NCBI GenBank assembly: GCA_030065915.1
Contig: JASJCQ010000013.1
Coordinates: forward strand, 62,001-126,000
Length of the DNA stretch: 64,000 nucleotides
Direction: 5' to 3'
Source of the DNA: Woeseiaceae bacterium
Lineage (GTDB): Bacteria > Pseudomonadota > Gammaproteobacteria > Steroidobacterales > Woeseiaceae
Below the pieces are notes generated by a model. It ran no database searches. It saw only the letters and a program-made list of their open reading frames with translations, and was not told where the DNA came from. The stretch's first letter is position 1, and every line of letters begins with the position of its first letter. Made by a program: the position numbers and the translations under genes. This document shows positions 26,473 through 35,039 of the stretch, piece by piece.

Positions 26473-27345
26473 ATGCTCATTTTCCCGGACTTCGACCCGG
26501 TCATCTTCTCGATCGGTCCTGCCAAGGTACGCTGGTATGGACTGACCTACGTCATCGGCTTCGTGTTCGCCTGGTGGCTCGCAAGGCGACGCTGCCAGCG
26601 TCCGGCCTCTATCATCAGTCCTGTGCAGGTCGATGACCTGATCTTCTACGGCATGGTCGGCGTGATCGCAGGCGGCCGACTCGGCTACATGTTTTTCTAC
26701 GGCTGGACGCAACTCGCCGACGACCCCTGGTACCTGATCAGGATCTGGGAAGGCGGTATGTCGTTCCATGGCGGGCTGATCGGCGTCATGCTGGCGATGT
26801 GGTGGTTCGGACGCAGCCGGTTGCAAAAGCCGATGTGGGCCGTCACCGACTTCGTCGCACCGCTGGTTCCGCTCGGTCTCGGTTTCGGTCGCATAGGCAA
26901 CTTCATCAACGGCGAGTTGTGGGGCGGGCCGGCTGGCAACCTGCCGTGGGCCATGCAGGTGCGTTGCGACGGCATCGTCAATCGCTTCGACCTCTGCCAG
27001 CGAAAACTGGGGCTCGCGCCCGACGCCGAGCTGACGCCGCCGCTGCATCCATCCATGCTGTACGAGTCGCTGCTGGAGGGTTTCGTCCTGTTTGCGATCC
27101 TGTGGTGGTTCTCGGCGAAGCCGCGACCCTACCGGGCCGTATCCGGCCTGTTCCTGCTCCTCTACGGCGTGTTCCGGTTCATCGTTGAGTTCTTCCGGAT
27201 GCCGGACACGCACCTGCCGAACAACGGCTACCTCGCTTTCGACTGGCTGACCATGGGGCAGGTGCTGACAACACCGATGATTATCGTGGGCGGGACGCTG
27301 ATCTACCTGGCCTACCGCTCGAACACAACGGAGGCCAAGGCCTGA
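26473..27345 (+). CDS. lgt: Prolipoprotein diacylglyceryl transferase
   Basis: Lgt transfers diacylglycerol from phosphatidylglycerol to the lipobox cysteine of prolipoproteins at the inner membrane. The 290 residues form about seven membrane helices. They hold '[11 protein letters not shown]' near residue 95-105 and the Lgt signature '[13 protein letters not shown]' near 139-151. It precedes thyA by one base, giving the common lgt-thyA-folA order. RlpA in this window has a lipobox and would be a substrate. Confidence 0.97.
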   Translation: MLIFPDFDPVIFSIGPAKVRWYGLTYVIGFVFAWWLARRRCQRPASIISPVQVDDLIFYGMVGVIAGGRLGYMFFYGWTQLADDPWYLIRIWEGGMSFHGGLIGVMLAMWWFGRSRLQKPMWAVTDFVAPLVPLGLGFGRIGNFINGELWGGPAGNLPWAMQVRCDGIVNRFDLCQRKLGLAPDAELTPPLHPSMLYESLLEGFVLFAILWWFSAKPRPYRAVSGLFLLLYGVFRFIVEFFRMPDTHLPNNGYLAFDWLTMGQVLTTPMIIVGGTLIYLAYRSNTTEAKA

Positions 27346-27346
27346 A

Positions 27347-28141
27347 ATGCAGCAATACCTCGACCTGATGCGCCACGTCCGGGACACCGGCGCAAAAAAA
27401 GAAGACCGGACGGGCACCGGTACCCTCAGCATATTCGGCCACCAGATGCGCTTCGACCTGTCCGAGGGTTTTCCGATGGTTACGACCAAGAAGCTGCACA
27501 CACGATCAATAATCCACGAACTGCTCTGGTTCCTGAGCGGCGACCAGAACATTGCCTATCTCAAAGACAACGGCGTACGAATCTGGGACGAGTGGGCCGA
27601 CGAGAACGGCGACCTCGGGCCCGTGTACGGCGTGCAATGGCGGAGCTGGGGGACGCCAGACGGGCGCAGCATCGACCAGATTTCCGAGGTGGTCCGGCAA
27701 TTGAAGGAAACGCCCGATTCCAGGCGCATCATCGTGTCGGCCTGGAACGTCGCCGACGTTGACAACATGGCGCTGCCGCCTTGCCATTGCCTGTTCCAGT
27801 TTTACGTCGCCGACGGCAAGCTGTCCTGTCAGTTGTACCAGCGCAGCTGCGACATCTTCCTGGGCGTGCCGTTCAACATCGCTTCCTACGCGCTGTTGAC
27901 ACACATGCTGGCCCAGCAGGCCGACCTCAACGTAGGAGACTTCATCTGGACCGGCGGCGACTGCCACCTGTATCTGAATCACCTCGAGCAGGCGGACGAG
28001 CAGCTCAAGCGGGAACCGCTGCCGTTGCCGACACTGGCGATCAACCGCCGCCCGCCGAGTATCTTCGACTACCGATACGACGACTTCGAAATCCTCAATT
28101 ACGAGTCGCATCCGCACATCGCCGGCAAGGTCGCCGTCTGA
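27347..28141 (+). CDS. thyA: Thymidylate synthase
   Basis: ThyA methylates dUMP to dTMP using 5,10-methylene-THF, leaving dihydrofolate. The 264-residue length equals E. coli ThyA. The catalytic cysteine is C146 in '[13 protein letters not shown]', and '[14 protein letters not shown]' binds dUMP and folate. The next gene, folA, recycles the dihydrofolate product. Confidence 0.98.
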   Translation: MQQYLDLMRHVRDTGAKKEDRTGTGTLSIFGHQMRFDLSEGFPMVTTKKLHTRSIIHELLWFLSGDQNIAYLKDNGVRIWDEWADENGDLGPVYGVQWRSWGTPDGRSIDQISEVVRQLKETPDSRRIIVSAWNVADVDNMALPPCHCLFQFYVADGKLSCQLYQRSCDIFLGVPFNIASYALLTHMLAQQADLNVGDFIWTGGDCHLYLNHLEQADEQLKREPLPLPTLAINRRPPSIFDYRYDDFEILNYESHPHIAGKVAV

Positions 28142-28178
28142 GCGCGAGTCCCGCAGCCGGCGGAACAGGGCATTGGGA

Positions 28179-28676
28179 ATGATCAGTATCGTCGTCGCCG
28201 CGTCAAAGAACGGTGTCATCGGTGTCGATGGCGACCTGCCGTGGCGCTTGCCCGACGACCTTCGCTACTTCAAGGAGCTCACTACGGGTAAGCCCGTGAT
28301 CATGGGCCGCAAGACCTATGAGTCTATCGGCCGGCCACTGCCGAACCGATTGAACATCGTCATTACTCGCGATCCCGCGTTCGATGCACCGGGTTGCAAT
28401 GTTGCACCTTCGCCCGGGGACGCGCTCAGGCTCGCCGGTGATGCGAGCGAGGTTATGGTGATCGGTGGCGGCACGATCTACGAGGCGTTCGCGGACAGCG
28501 CCGACCGCATCTACCTGACGCGGGTGCATACGGACATCGACGGTGACGTATTCTTCGAGTCACCTGACAGCGATCGGTGGAACCAGGTCGATTCAACGCA
28601 TCATCCGGCGGATGAGCGCCATGCGCATGCGTTCGAATTCCTGACCTACGAGCGCCGCCCGCGCGAACAGACCTAG
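28179..28676 (+). CDS. folA: Dihydrofolate reductase
   Basis: FolA reduces dihydrofolate to tetrahydrofolate with NADPH and is the trimethoprim target. The 165 residues contain 'VAASKNGVIGVDGDLPWRLP', the substrate-site Asp in 'LPDDLRYFKELT' and the NADPH-binding 'VIMGRKTYESIGRPLPNR' and 'VIGGGTIYEAF'. The ATG at 28179 was preferred over a TTG two codons earlier. It converges closely on kmo. Confidence 0.97.
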   Translation: MISIVVAASKNGVIGVDGDLPWRLPDDLRYFKELTTGKPVIMGRKTYESIGRPLPNRLNIVITRDPAFDAPGCNVAPSPGDALRLAGDASEVMVIGGGTIYEAFADSADRIYLTRVHTDIDGDVFFESPDSDRWNQVDSTHHPADERHAHAFEFLTYERRPREQT

Positions 28677-28687
28677 CTGTGTCTGTT

Positions 28688-30103
28688 TCAGGCGGCGGAC
28701 ACGCCGCTGCTGCGATTGACCCTGATATCGTCGATGGGCTCTAACCGATCGCGCGCCGCCTGCTCGGCTGCGTCCACGTCGACACCCTCTATCGAATCCG
28801 CGTCTGCCGTGAATTCCTCCAGCAGCGCTCGCTGAATCTCACCCCGTTGCTGCGCCATCAGGTAGGTAATGTCGGCGTGAAACATAACCATTGAATAGCG
28901 CGGGATGAAGACGTCCGGCAGGCGCTGTTCCAGCAGGAACGCCAGTTCCTTACGCAACGCGAATTTCGGATCGCGGACCGTGTCGCGCATCTCGATGTAG
29001 TTGTCGAGCGCCATGTCGGCGATCGCATTGGCATTGGCAAGCTGTTCAGACTCGAAGCGGGCAAACACGTTGGGCCAGTCGTCGCCGTGACGACTGATGA
29101 TCTGTTCCAGCAGTACGACATCCTCGAACGCCAGGTTCATACCCTGGCCGTGGAAGGGCACGATGGCATGTGCCGAGTCACCGATCAGCAGCACATTGCC
29201 CTGGTCATGCCAGTGGCGGCAGCGGATCGTACCGAGGACACCGAGTGGGTTATTCATCAGTATCTGTGGCAGGGACGGGATCAGTTCCGCGGCGTCAGGG
29301 AAGTGTTCGTCGAAGAAACGATGGATTGCGTCCGCAGTGTCGAGAGACGCGAAGCTCTGTGCCCCCTCGTTCGCGAGGAATAAGGTCAGCGTGAAATCGC
29401 CGCCCGGGTTTGGCAATGCGATAAGCATGAAACCGCCACGCGGCCAGATATGGAGCGCGTCCGAACGCATCTGGAACGAGCCGTCCGGCGCCGGGGGAAT
29501 CCAGAGTTCCTTGTAGCCGTGCCTGAGCAGCGTTTCGATGCCGCCGAAGGTATCGGAGCCGTCGAAAGAACGGCGGATGATCGACCCCGCACCGTCGGCA
29601 GCGAACAGCGGCGTGGCCTCGACCTGGTACAGCGAGTCATCGTCGAGGTTCTGCATATGCACCGTGCGATCCGGTGCGTCGTACCCGATCGCAGCCTGTT
29701 TGAAATGCATGCGAATCGCGTCAATGCTCTCGGCGCAGTCGAGCAGCACCTTGTTCAGGCCGAGTCGCGTGACCGAGTAAATCTGTTCGTGTTCGGCCTG
29801 ACCGTATGCCAGGAACTCGGTCGATCCGTCCAGCTGGTGAACGACCCGGCCACGCATCGGCACCAGTAACGGTTCGACAAGCTCAAAGATGCCTGCCTGC
29901 TTCAGCGCGTTGATGCCTCGGGCAGCGAGTGCAAGGTTAATGGACCGTCCTGCTTCTGCGTCATAGACACGGGGATCTTCATAGCGTTCATAGAGGTCGA
30001 CGCTGAAACCCTGTCGCGCCAGCATTATGGACAACAGCGTCCCGCACTGGCCGGCTCCGATCACGTTGACGGAACCGCGCCCGCTTGCGCTGAGACGGGT
30101 CAA
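28688..30103 (-). CDS. kmo: Kynurenine 3-monooxygenase
   Basis: KMO hydroxylates L-kynurenine to 3-hydroxykynurenine with FAD and NADPH. The 471 residues open with the FAD motif 'VIGAGQCGTLLSIMLARQG' and contain 'GRSINLALAARGINALKQAG' and 'LLIGDSAHAIVPFHGQGMNL', all typical of KMO. A C-terminal hydrophobic anchor is not obvious. The gene overlaps kynU by four bases. Together with kynU and the haaO-type dioxygenase it covers three consecutive steps towards quinolinate. Confidence 0.94.
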   Translation of the reverse strand: MTRLSASGRGSVNVIGAGQCGTLLSIMLARQGFSVDLYERYEDPRVYDAEAGRSINLALAARGINALKQAGIFELVEPLLVPMRGRVVHQLDGSTEFLAYGQAEHEQIYSVTRLGLNKVLLDCAESIDAIRMHFKQAAIGYDAPDRTVHMQNLDDDSLYQVEATPLFAADGAGSIIRRSFDGSDTFGGIETLLRHGYKELWIPPAPDGSFQMRSDALHIWPRGGFMLIALPNPGGDFTLTLFLANEGAQSFASLDTADAIHRFFDEHFPDAAELIPSLPQILMNNPLGVLGTIRCRHWHDQGNVLLIGDSAHAIVPFHGQGMNLAFEDVVLLEQIISRHGDDWPNVFARFESEQLANANAIADMALDNYIEMRDTVRDPKFALRKELAFLLEQRLPDVFIPRYSMVMFHADITYLMAQQRGEIQRALLEEFTADADSIEGVDVDAAEQAARDRLEPIDDIRVNRSSGVSAA

Positions 30104-31386
30104 GCCGCCTCGCTCATCTCGCCAAGTACCTGCTCGAGGCGGCTGGCGAATTCATAGACGTCAGTGAAACTGTTGTACAGCGGCGCGGGTGCCACGCGTA
30201 TGACGTCGGGTTCGCGCCAGTCGCCGGTCACGTTCATCTCGCACAACCGATCGAATACGGCACGTGCATCGAGCGCCGGGTCGATGACTTTCAGCGACGA
30301 CTGGCAGCCCCGCGAATCTGCCGGCGTAATCGAGACGATCTGGCCTGAGAATTTCGTCCGGATCAGCCATTCGAGATACGCCGTGAGTTGCACCGACTTT
30401 TCCCTCAACCTGTCGAAACCGGCCTCCAGGAATAACTCCAGCGAAGCAATAACCGGCGCGAGCGACAGTATGGGAGGGTTACTCATCTGCCAGAGTTCTG
30501 CCCCCTCGGCCGGGTCAAATTCGGGCGCCATCCTGAATCGCGTCTTCTCGGCGTTGCCCCACCAACCGTGCAGCGCCTGGTCGGAGGAAGAATGACGCTC
30601 CGGAACGAACGCCCCGGCAATCGCGCCTGGCCCGGCGTTCAGGTACTTGTAGGTGCACCAGCAGGCGAAGTCGGGTGACCAGTCGTGCAGGTTCAAATCG
30701 ACGTTGCCAATGGCATGCGCCAGATCCAGCCCGACGGCAACCCCGTGCATGCGTCCAAGCTCGCAGATCGCCCCCATGTCGAGGACCTGCCCTGTGTAGT
30801 ACTGGACGCCGGGCAGCAGCAGCAACGCAATGCCGTGACCATGTTCCTTGAGCAGACTCTCGAGGTCCTCGATAAAAAGCTCGCCGTCCAGGCCACGTGC
30901 ACGCCACTCGAGAACGCCGTCGTCCGGGTCGAAGCCTGCGAGGCGGACCTGCGACGCTGCCGCGTAACGATCGGACGGAAAAGCCTTTTCCTCGACGACG
31001 ATACGATAGCGGTCCCGGGTCGGACGGTAGAAGCCGGCCATCATCAGATGCAGATTGACCGTCAACGTGTTCATCGCAATGACTTCCGATGTCTTCGCGC
31101 CGGTCAATTCCGCGAACCCGCGAGCCGCCTGGCGGTGATACGACATCCACGGCCGCTCGGAATGGAAGTGGCCGTCGACGGCGAAATCTGCCCAGTTGTC
31201 CAGCTCCTGCTCGACATACTGCCGGGCAAGGTCCGACTGCAGGCCGAGCGAGTTACCGCACAGGTAGACCGGGCTGAAGTTCCTGCGCCAGGACGGAAAA
31301 TTGAATCGCTGCCTGAATTCCGACACGGGGTCGGCCGCGTCAAGACGCTCCGCGAAGGCAAGGCTGTCCTGGAAAGCTTCGGTCAT
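30100..31386 (-). CDS. kynU: Kynureninase
   Basis: KynU is a PLP enzyme that splits 3-hydroxykynurenine into 3-hydroxyanthranilate and alanine. The 428 residues hold 'VYLCGNSLGLQ' near the N-terminus, the PLP-region 'GLDLAHAIGNVDLNLHDW' and the Schiff-base lysine in 'CWCTYKYLNAGPGAIAG' near residue 245. It lies between kmo (4-bp overlap) and the dioxygenase gene (4-bp gap). Confidence 0.96.
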   Translation of the reverse strand: MTEAFQDSLAFAERLDAADPVSEFRQRFNFPSWRRNFSPVYLCGNSLGLQSDLARQYVEQELDNWADFAVDGHFHSERPWMSYHRQAARGFAELTGAKTSEVIAMNTLTVNLHLMMAGFYRPTRDRYRIVVEEKAFPSDRYAAASQVRLAGFDPDDGVLEWRARGLDGELFIEDLESLLKEHGHGIALLLLPGVQYYTGQVLDMGAICELGRMHGVAVGLDLAHAIGNVDLNLHDWSPDFACWCTYKYLNAGPGAIAGAFVPERHSSSDQALHGWWGNAEKTRFRMAPEFDPAEGAELWQMSNPPILSLAPVIASLELFLEAGFDRLREKSVQLTAYLEWLIRTKFSGQIVSITPADSRGCQSSLKVIDPALDARAVFDRLCEMNVTGDWREPDVIRVAPAPLYNSFTDVYEFASRLEQVLGEMSEAA

Positions 31387-31390
31387 CGCG

Positions 31391-31906
31391 TCAGTCTCTC
31401 GGGTCCTTAATCGCGCCGCAGTGTTTGCAGGTTCGGTTCTCTACCGATGCGTAGAAACGATCGAATATCGGCGGCAGCTGCTTCACGATGTCGCTTACGT
31501 GGACGAACTCTTCGTACAGCAACGCATCGCAGCTGTCACAGTACCATTGAAATCCGTCCAGTTCGTGCTCGAGGCGTTTACGTTCCATGACCAGGCCGAT
31601 CGTGTCTGCGAAGCGTTGCGGCGAGTGAGGCACATTTGGCGGCAACAGCAGGATGTCACCCTCGCGAATCGGTATGTCGACGCGTGCACCGTCCTGAATC
31701 GTGCGAAGCAGCATGTCGCCTTCGAGCTGGTAGAAGAACTCCGGGCCCTCGTCGATGTGATAGTCGTCGCGCGAATTGGGCCCGCCGACGACCATGACGA
31801 TGAAGTCGTCCTCTTCAAAGACCTGCTGGTTGCACACGGGTGGCTTGAGCTGGTCGCGATGGTCATCGATCCACTTCCTGAAATTGAACGCGCTCAGGCT
31901 TTTCAT
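31391..31906 (-). CDS. 3-hydroxyanthranilate 3,4-dioxygenase
   Basis: The enzyme opens the ring of 3-hydroxyanthranilate; the product cyclises to quinolinate, the precursor of NAD. The 171 residues form a cupin with iron ligands H50, E56 and H94 ('DDYHIDEGPEFFYQ', 'NVPHSPQRF'). The C-terminus has a rubredoxin-like site C123-x-x-C126 and C160-x-x-C163, as in bacterial HAO. The ATG at 31906 overlaps the apaH stop by four bases. It is usually named haaO or nbaC. Confidence 0.95.
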   Translation of the reverse strand: MKSLSAFNFRKWIDDHRDQLKPPVCNQQVFEEDDFIVMVVGGPNSRDDYHIDEGPEFFYQLEGDMLLRTIQDGARVDIPIREGDILLLPPNVPHSPQRFADTIGLVMERKRLEHELDGFQWYCDSCDALLYEEFVHVSDIVKQLPPIFDRFYASVENRTCKHCGAIKDPRD

Positions 31907-32715
31907 TTTTGCCCCGGTACCTGGTAGACAGCTGGCTTGTCGAGTCGGACGGCCGTCAACTGGCGTCCCCATACACATCCGGTGTCGAGTGAAACGAGAT
32001 TAGGCAGAACGATCAGTCCGAGCTGCGACCAATGCCCGAAAACGATCCGCGTGTCACCCCAGGCGTTGTCTTCGAAGTCGTACCAGGGTTTCAGCTTGCC
32101 ACGCGTTTTCCACGGCGCGCCGGAGAAGGCCATTCTAAGGCGGCCATCCATCGTCAGCATACGCATGCGAGTCAGCGTGTTGATAATGAACCGCAGGCGA
32201 TTGTAGCCGCGCAGTTTGCCAGACCACTGCGCCGGGCGATTTCCGTACATCTTGTACAGCAAGCGATCGAAGTCGGGCGCCTGCAGTCGTTTCTCCACCT
32301 CAGCGGCGCGTTTCAGCGTCTTCTTTACCGTCCACGTCGGCAGCGTGCCCGCATGTACCAGCAACGTGTCGAGGTCCTCGTCATAGTGGGCGAGCGGGCG
32401 AGAACGCAACCAGTCGACCAACTCGTCGAGGTCGGGCGCCTTCAGCGTCTTGGCGAGCGACGTGAATCGACGTGAGTTCGGAATGATGCCCTGGGTCAGC
32501 GCGAGAAGGTGGAGGTCGTGATTGCCAAGCACCGTGATCGCGGAATTGCCCAGCGACTTGACGAAGCGCAGGGTCTTCAGAGACTTGGGGCCCCGGTTGA
32601 CGAGGTCGCCGGCGAACCAGAGCGTGTCCCTGGCCGGATCGAAGTCAACAGCGTCAAGCAGGTTAACGAGGGGGTCGTAGCACCCCTGGACGTCGCCGAT
32701 CGCGTAAACAGCCAC
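31903..32715 (-). CDS. apaH: Symmetrical bis(5'-nucleosyl)-tetraphosphatase ApaH
   Basis: ApaH hydrolyses Ap4A to two ADP and can decap Np4-RNA. The 270 residues have the metallophosphatase blocks 'YAIGDVQGCYDPL', 'FAGDLVNRGPKSL' and 'VLGNHDLHLLAL'. A later 'VHAG' and 'FGHWSQLG' complete the site. It follows apaG by six bases in the usual rsmA-apaG-apaH order. The kynurenine genes have been added downstream. Confidence 0.96.
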   Translation of the reverse strand: MAVYAIGDVQGCYDPLVNLLDAVDFDPARDTLWFAGDLVNRGPKSLKTLRFVKSLGNSAITVLGNHDLHLLALTQGIIPNSRRFTSLAKTLKAPDLDELVDWLRSRPLAHYDEDLDTLLVHAGTLPTWTVKKTLKRAAEVEKRLQAPDFDRLLYKMYGNRPAQWSGKLRGYNRLRFIINTLTRMRMLTMDGRLRMAFSGAPWKTRGKLKPWYDFEDNAWGDTRIVFGHWSQLGLIVLPNLVSLDTGCVWGRQLTAVRLDKPAVYQVPGQK

Positions 32716-32721
32716 GGTGTG

Positions 32722-33117
32722 CTACTGCAGCAGGCCCGGTACAGCGAGCGTGAACGGGGCGATGGGCGCATCGAAGTTGCCACCGTCTTCCGCCTCCATT
32801 GTATACATGCCCTGCATGGCACCCACCGGGGTTTCCAGGATCGCACCGCTGGAGTATCGAAACTCCTCGCCGGGCTTAAGGAACGGCTGTTCCCCAACGA
32901 CACCGTCGCCGTGTACCTCCTGCACCTTGCCGTTCGCGTCGGTGATGATCCAGTGCCGGCTGCGCAGCGTGGCGGCGTGTTCGCCGTTGTTGCGGATCGT
33001 GATCGTGTACGCGAACACGTAACGGTCGTCGTCAGGCCGTGACTGTTCATCCACGTAGGCCGTGTCGACCTTGATTCCGATCTCGCTTTCGATAGCTTGG
33101 CTGTTCATAGGCTGCAT
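32722..33117 (-). CDS. apaG: ApaG domain protein
   Basis: ApaG is a small beta-sandwich (DUF525) protein that accompanies apaH and is linked to cobalt and magnesium tolerance; its biochemical role is unsettled. The 131 residues include 'VFAYTITIRNNGEHAATLRS' and 'GDGVVGEQPFLKPGEEFRYS' followed by a glycine-rich turn. Two ATGs three codons apart (33117 and 33108) are both possible. It sits nine bases after rsmA. Confidence 0.94.
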   Translation of the reverse strand: MQPMNSQAIESEIGIKVDTAYVDEQSRPDDDRYVFAYTITIRNNGEHAATLRSRHWIITDANGKVQEVHGDGVVGEQPFLKPGEEFRYSSGAILETPVGAMQGMYTMEAEDGGNFDAPIAPFTLAVPGLLQ

Positions 33118-33126
33118 TTTATCCGT

Positions 33127-33909
33127 TCAGGCTGACTTGGAAAGCAGTGCGTTACTCAACGAAACAAATGCGTCAACGTCAAGCTGCTCGGCTCGGAGTC
33201 CCGGGTCGATGCCCGCTGCTGAGAGTTCCTCAGCACTCGCGAACTCGCTCAGGGAATTCCTCAACGTCTTGCGCCGCTGCCCGAAAGCTGCAGCAACGAG
33301 CCGGCTCATGTGGTCCTCATCGAGAATGACACACGCGTCGTCCGGCTTCGGTGTCAACCTGACGACCGCGGACATGACAGCGGGCGGCGGGTCGAAACTC
33401 TCCGGGGGGACATCGAAAAGTGGCTCGATATACTGGTGGCAGCTCAACATTACGCCGAGCCGCCCGTAGGCTTTGCTGCCAGGCTGCGCCGCCAGCCGGT
33501 CCACGACTTCTTTCTGCAACATGAAATGCATGTCCCGAATGACGTCGCGCTGCGACAGCAGCGCAAAAAGCAAAGGCGTCGATATGTTGTAGGGGAGGTT
33601 GCCGACGACCCTGAGATCGTCGCCGAGGGCCCGGAAATCGAAGCTCAAGGCGTCGCCCTCGTGCACCGTGACATTGTCCTGCCCGGCGAATTCCTGCCTC
33701 AGTGCCGAGACGAGGTCCCGGTCGAGTTCGATGAGATGAAGATGACCCGCGCGACGGGACAGCGGGCGAGTGATGGCACCGGGGCCAGGGCCGATCTCGA
33801 CTATGGTGTCTGACGGCTGAGGCCTGATCGCCTCGACGATCGCGTGAATGACACCCGGATCCGTCAGGAAATGCTGACCGAAGCGCTTGCGCGCCCTGTG
33901 CTTGTTCAT
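33127..33909 (-). CDS. rsmA: 16S rRNA dimethyladenosine transferase
   Basis: RsmA (KsgA) dimethylates A1518 and A1519 of 16S rRNA during small-subunit maturation. The 260 residues start with 'RKRFGQHFLTDPGVI', have the SAM motif 'VEIGPGPGAITRPL' near 38-51 and the catalytic 'NLPYNIS' near 103-109. The start overlaps the pdxA stop by four bases. Confidence 0.97.
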   Translation of the reverse strand: MNKHRARKRFGQHFLTDPGVIHAIVEAIRPQPSDTIVEIGPGPGAITRPLSRRAGHLHLIELDRDLVSALRQEFAGQDNVTVHEGDALSFDFRALGDDLRVVGNLPYNISTPLLFALLSQRDVIRDMHFMLQKEVVDRLAAQPGSKAYGRLGVMLSCHQYIEPLFDVPPESFDPPPAVMSAVVRLTPKPDDACVILDEDHMSRLVAAAFGQRRKTLRNSLSEFASAEELSAAGIDPGLRAEQLDVDAFVSLSNALLSKSA

Positions 33910-34877
33910 GACAAGGAGGCCGCGAGGTCTAGCGCTGTCCTGAGACTGCCCGGGTCAGCCTCGCCCTTGCCGGCGATGTCCAGAGCTGTCCCGTGATCGA
34001 CCGACGTACGAATGATCGGTAAACCCAGTGTGACGTTGACCGCATTGCCGAAGCCCGCGTACTTCAATACCGGCAGGCCCTGGTCGTGATACATCGCGAG
34101 TACGGCATCCTTCTGTCCGCCGGCCGGCGTGAAGAGCGTGTCCGCCGGCATAGGGCCGCGAAGGCGCATGCCGGACTCGCGTAATTCATCGAGTACCGGT
34201 GTGATGACGTCCTGCTCCTCTGTGCCTAAGTGGCCGCCTTCGCCGGCGTGCGGGTTGAGCCCGCAGACAGCGATTACCGGGTCATCCAGCCGAAAGCGTC
34301 GCTTGAGGTCCGCGTGCAGTACTGACAATACACATCGAAGCAGCGACGCCGTGATCGCATCCGGGACGTCGCGCAATGGCAGGTGCGTCGTGGCCAGGGC
34401 GACTCGGAGTTCGTCTGCGACCAACAGCATGACCGGCTTGTCGGCGCCGGTCACCTCGGCCAGGAACTCGGTGTGGCCGCTGAACGGAATGCCGGCGTCG
34501 TTGATGATGCTCTTCTGTAGCGGTGCCGTGACGAGCGCCCGAAACTCCCCGCGCAGACAAGCTTCCGCTGCGAAGCGCAGACCTGCGAGAAGAGTCGATG
34601 CGTTCTCGGTGTTGAGTTCGCCGCAGACGGGTTTTTCGGGAAAGCGGAACGGGATGACCCGCAGCTCACCGTCCACCGGGGCACCGGTATCCTCGGCCGA
34701 GACGCTCCTGATCGCTACCGGCGATCCAATCACAGCCGCGCGCTGTGCCAATACATCGGGATCGCCAATGACGACACAGTCGTGCTGCAGTCCCTCGGCT
34801 GCGATCTGAACGCAAAGCTCCGGTCCAATCCCGGCAGGCTCTCCTGCCGTCAGTAGAATCGGGCGATCAACCGCCAT
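33906..34877 (-). CDS. pdxA: 4-hydroxythreonine-4-phosphate dehydrogenase
   Basis: PdxA oxidises 4-phosphohydroxy-L-threonine in the deoxyxylulose-independent branch of pyridoxal phosphate synthesis. The 323 residues show 'TAGEPAGIGPELC', 'GHTEFLAEVTG', 'CGLNPHAGEGGHLGTEE' (metal ligands) and 'AMYHDQGLPVLKY'. PLP made here serves kynU, gcvP and the CBS gene in this window. It is separated from surA by a 148-bp repeat. Confidence 0.97.
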   Translation of the reverse strand: MAVDRPILLTAGEPAGIGPELCVQIAAEGLQHDCVVIGDPDVLAQRAAVIGSPVAIRSVSAEDTGAPVDGELRVIPFRFPEKPVCGELNTENASTLLAGLRFAAEACLRGEFRALVTAPLQKSIINDAGIPFSGHTEFLAEVTGADKPVMLLVADELRVALATTHLPLRDVPDAITASLLRCVLSVLHADLKRRFRLDDPVIAVCGLNPHAGEGGHLGTEEQDVITPVLDELRESGMRLRGPMPADTLFTPAGGQKDAVLAMYHDQGLPVLKYAGFGNAVNVTLGLPIIRTSVDHGTALDIAGKGEADPGSLRTALDLAASLS

Positions 34878-34891
34878 GCGAGCACCGCCTA

Positions 34892-35039
34892 CGAACAGCG
34901 CGTCGAGAGAGTCTCAGGCGAGCGCGAGACAACGCGGTTTTCCGTGAAGGAACGCGGTTTATACGCGAGCCCATGAGCATTCTGAATTGGAAGCCAACGC
35001 CGGATGGTACCGGCTGAGGCTTTTTCAACGCGCTGCTAG
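34892..35039 (-). repeat. 148-bp dispersed palindrome-ended repeat, copy A
   Basis: Read on the minus strand, this copy opens with CTAGCAGCGCGTTGAAAAAG and has the core blocks CCTCAGCCGG, GGCGTTGG, ATGCTCATG, GTCTCGCGCTCGCCTGAGA. It ends near GACGCGCTGTTCG. The same order is found in copies B and C near 53.5 kb. The two ends are imperfect inverted repeats of about 18 bp. The first CTAG contains the TAG stop of surA. No protein is encoded, so it is a MITE- or REP-like element. Confidence 0.8.
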
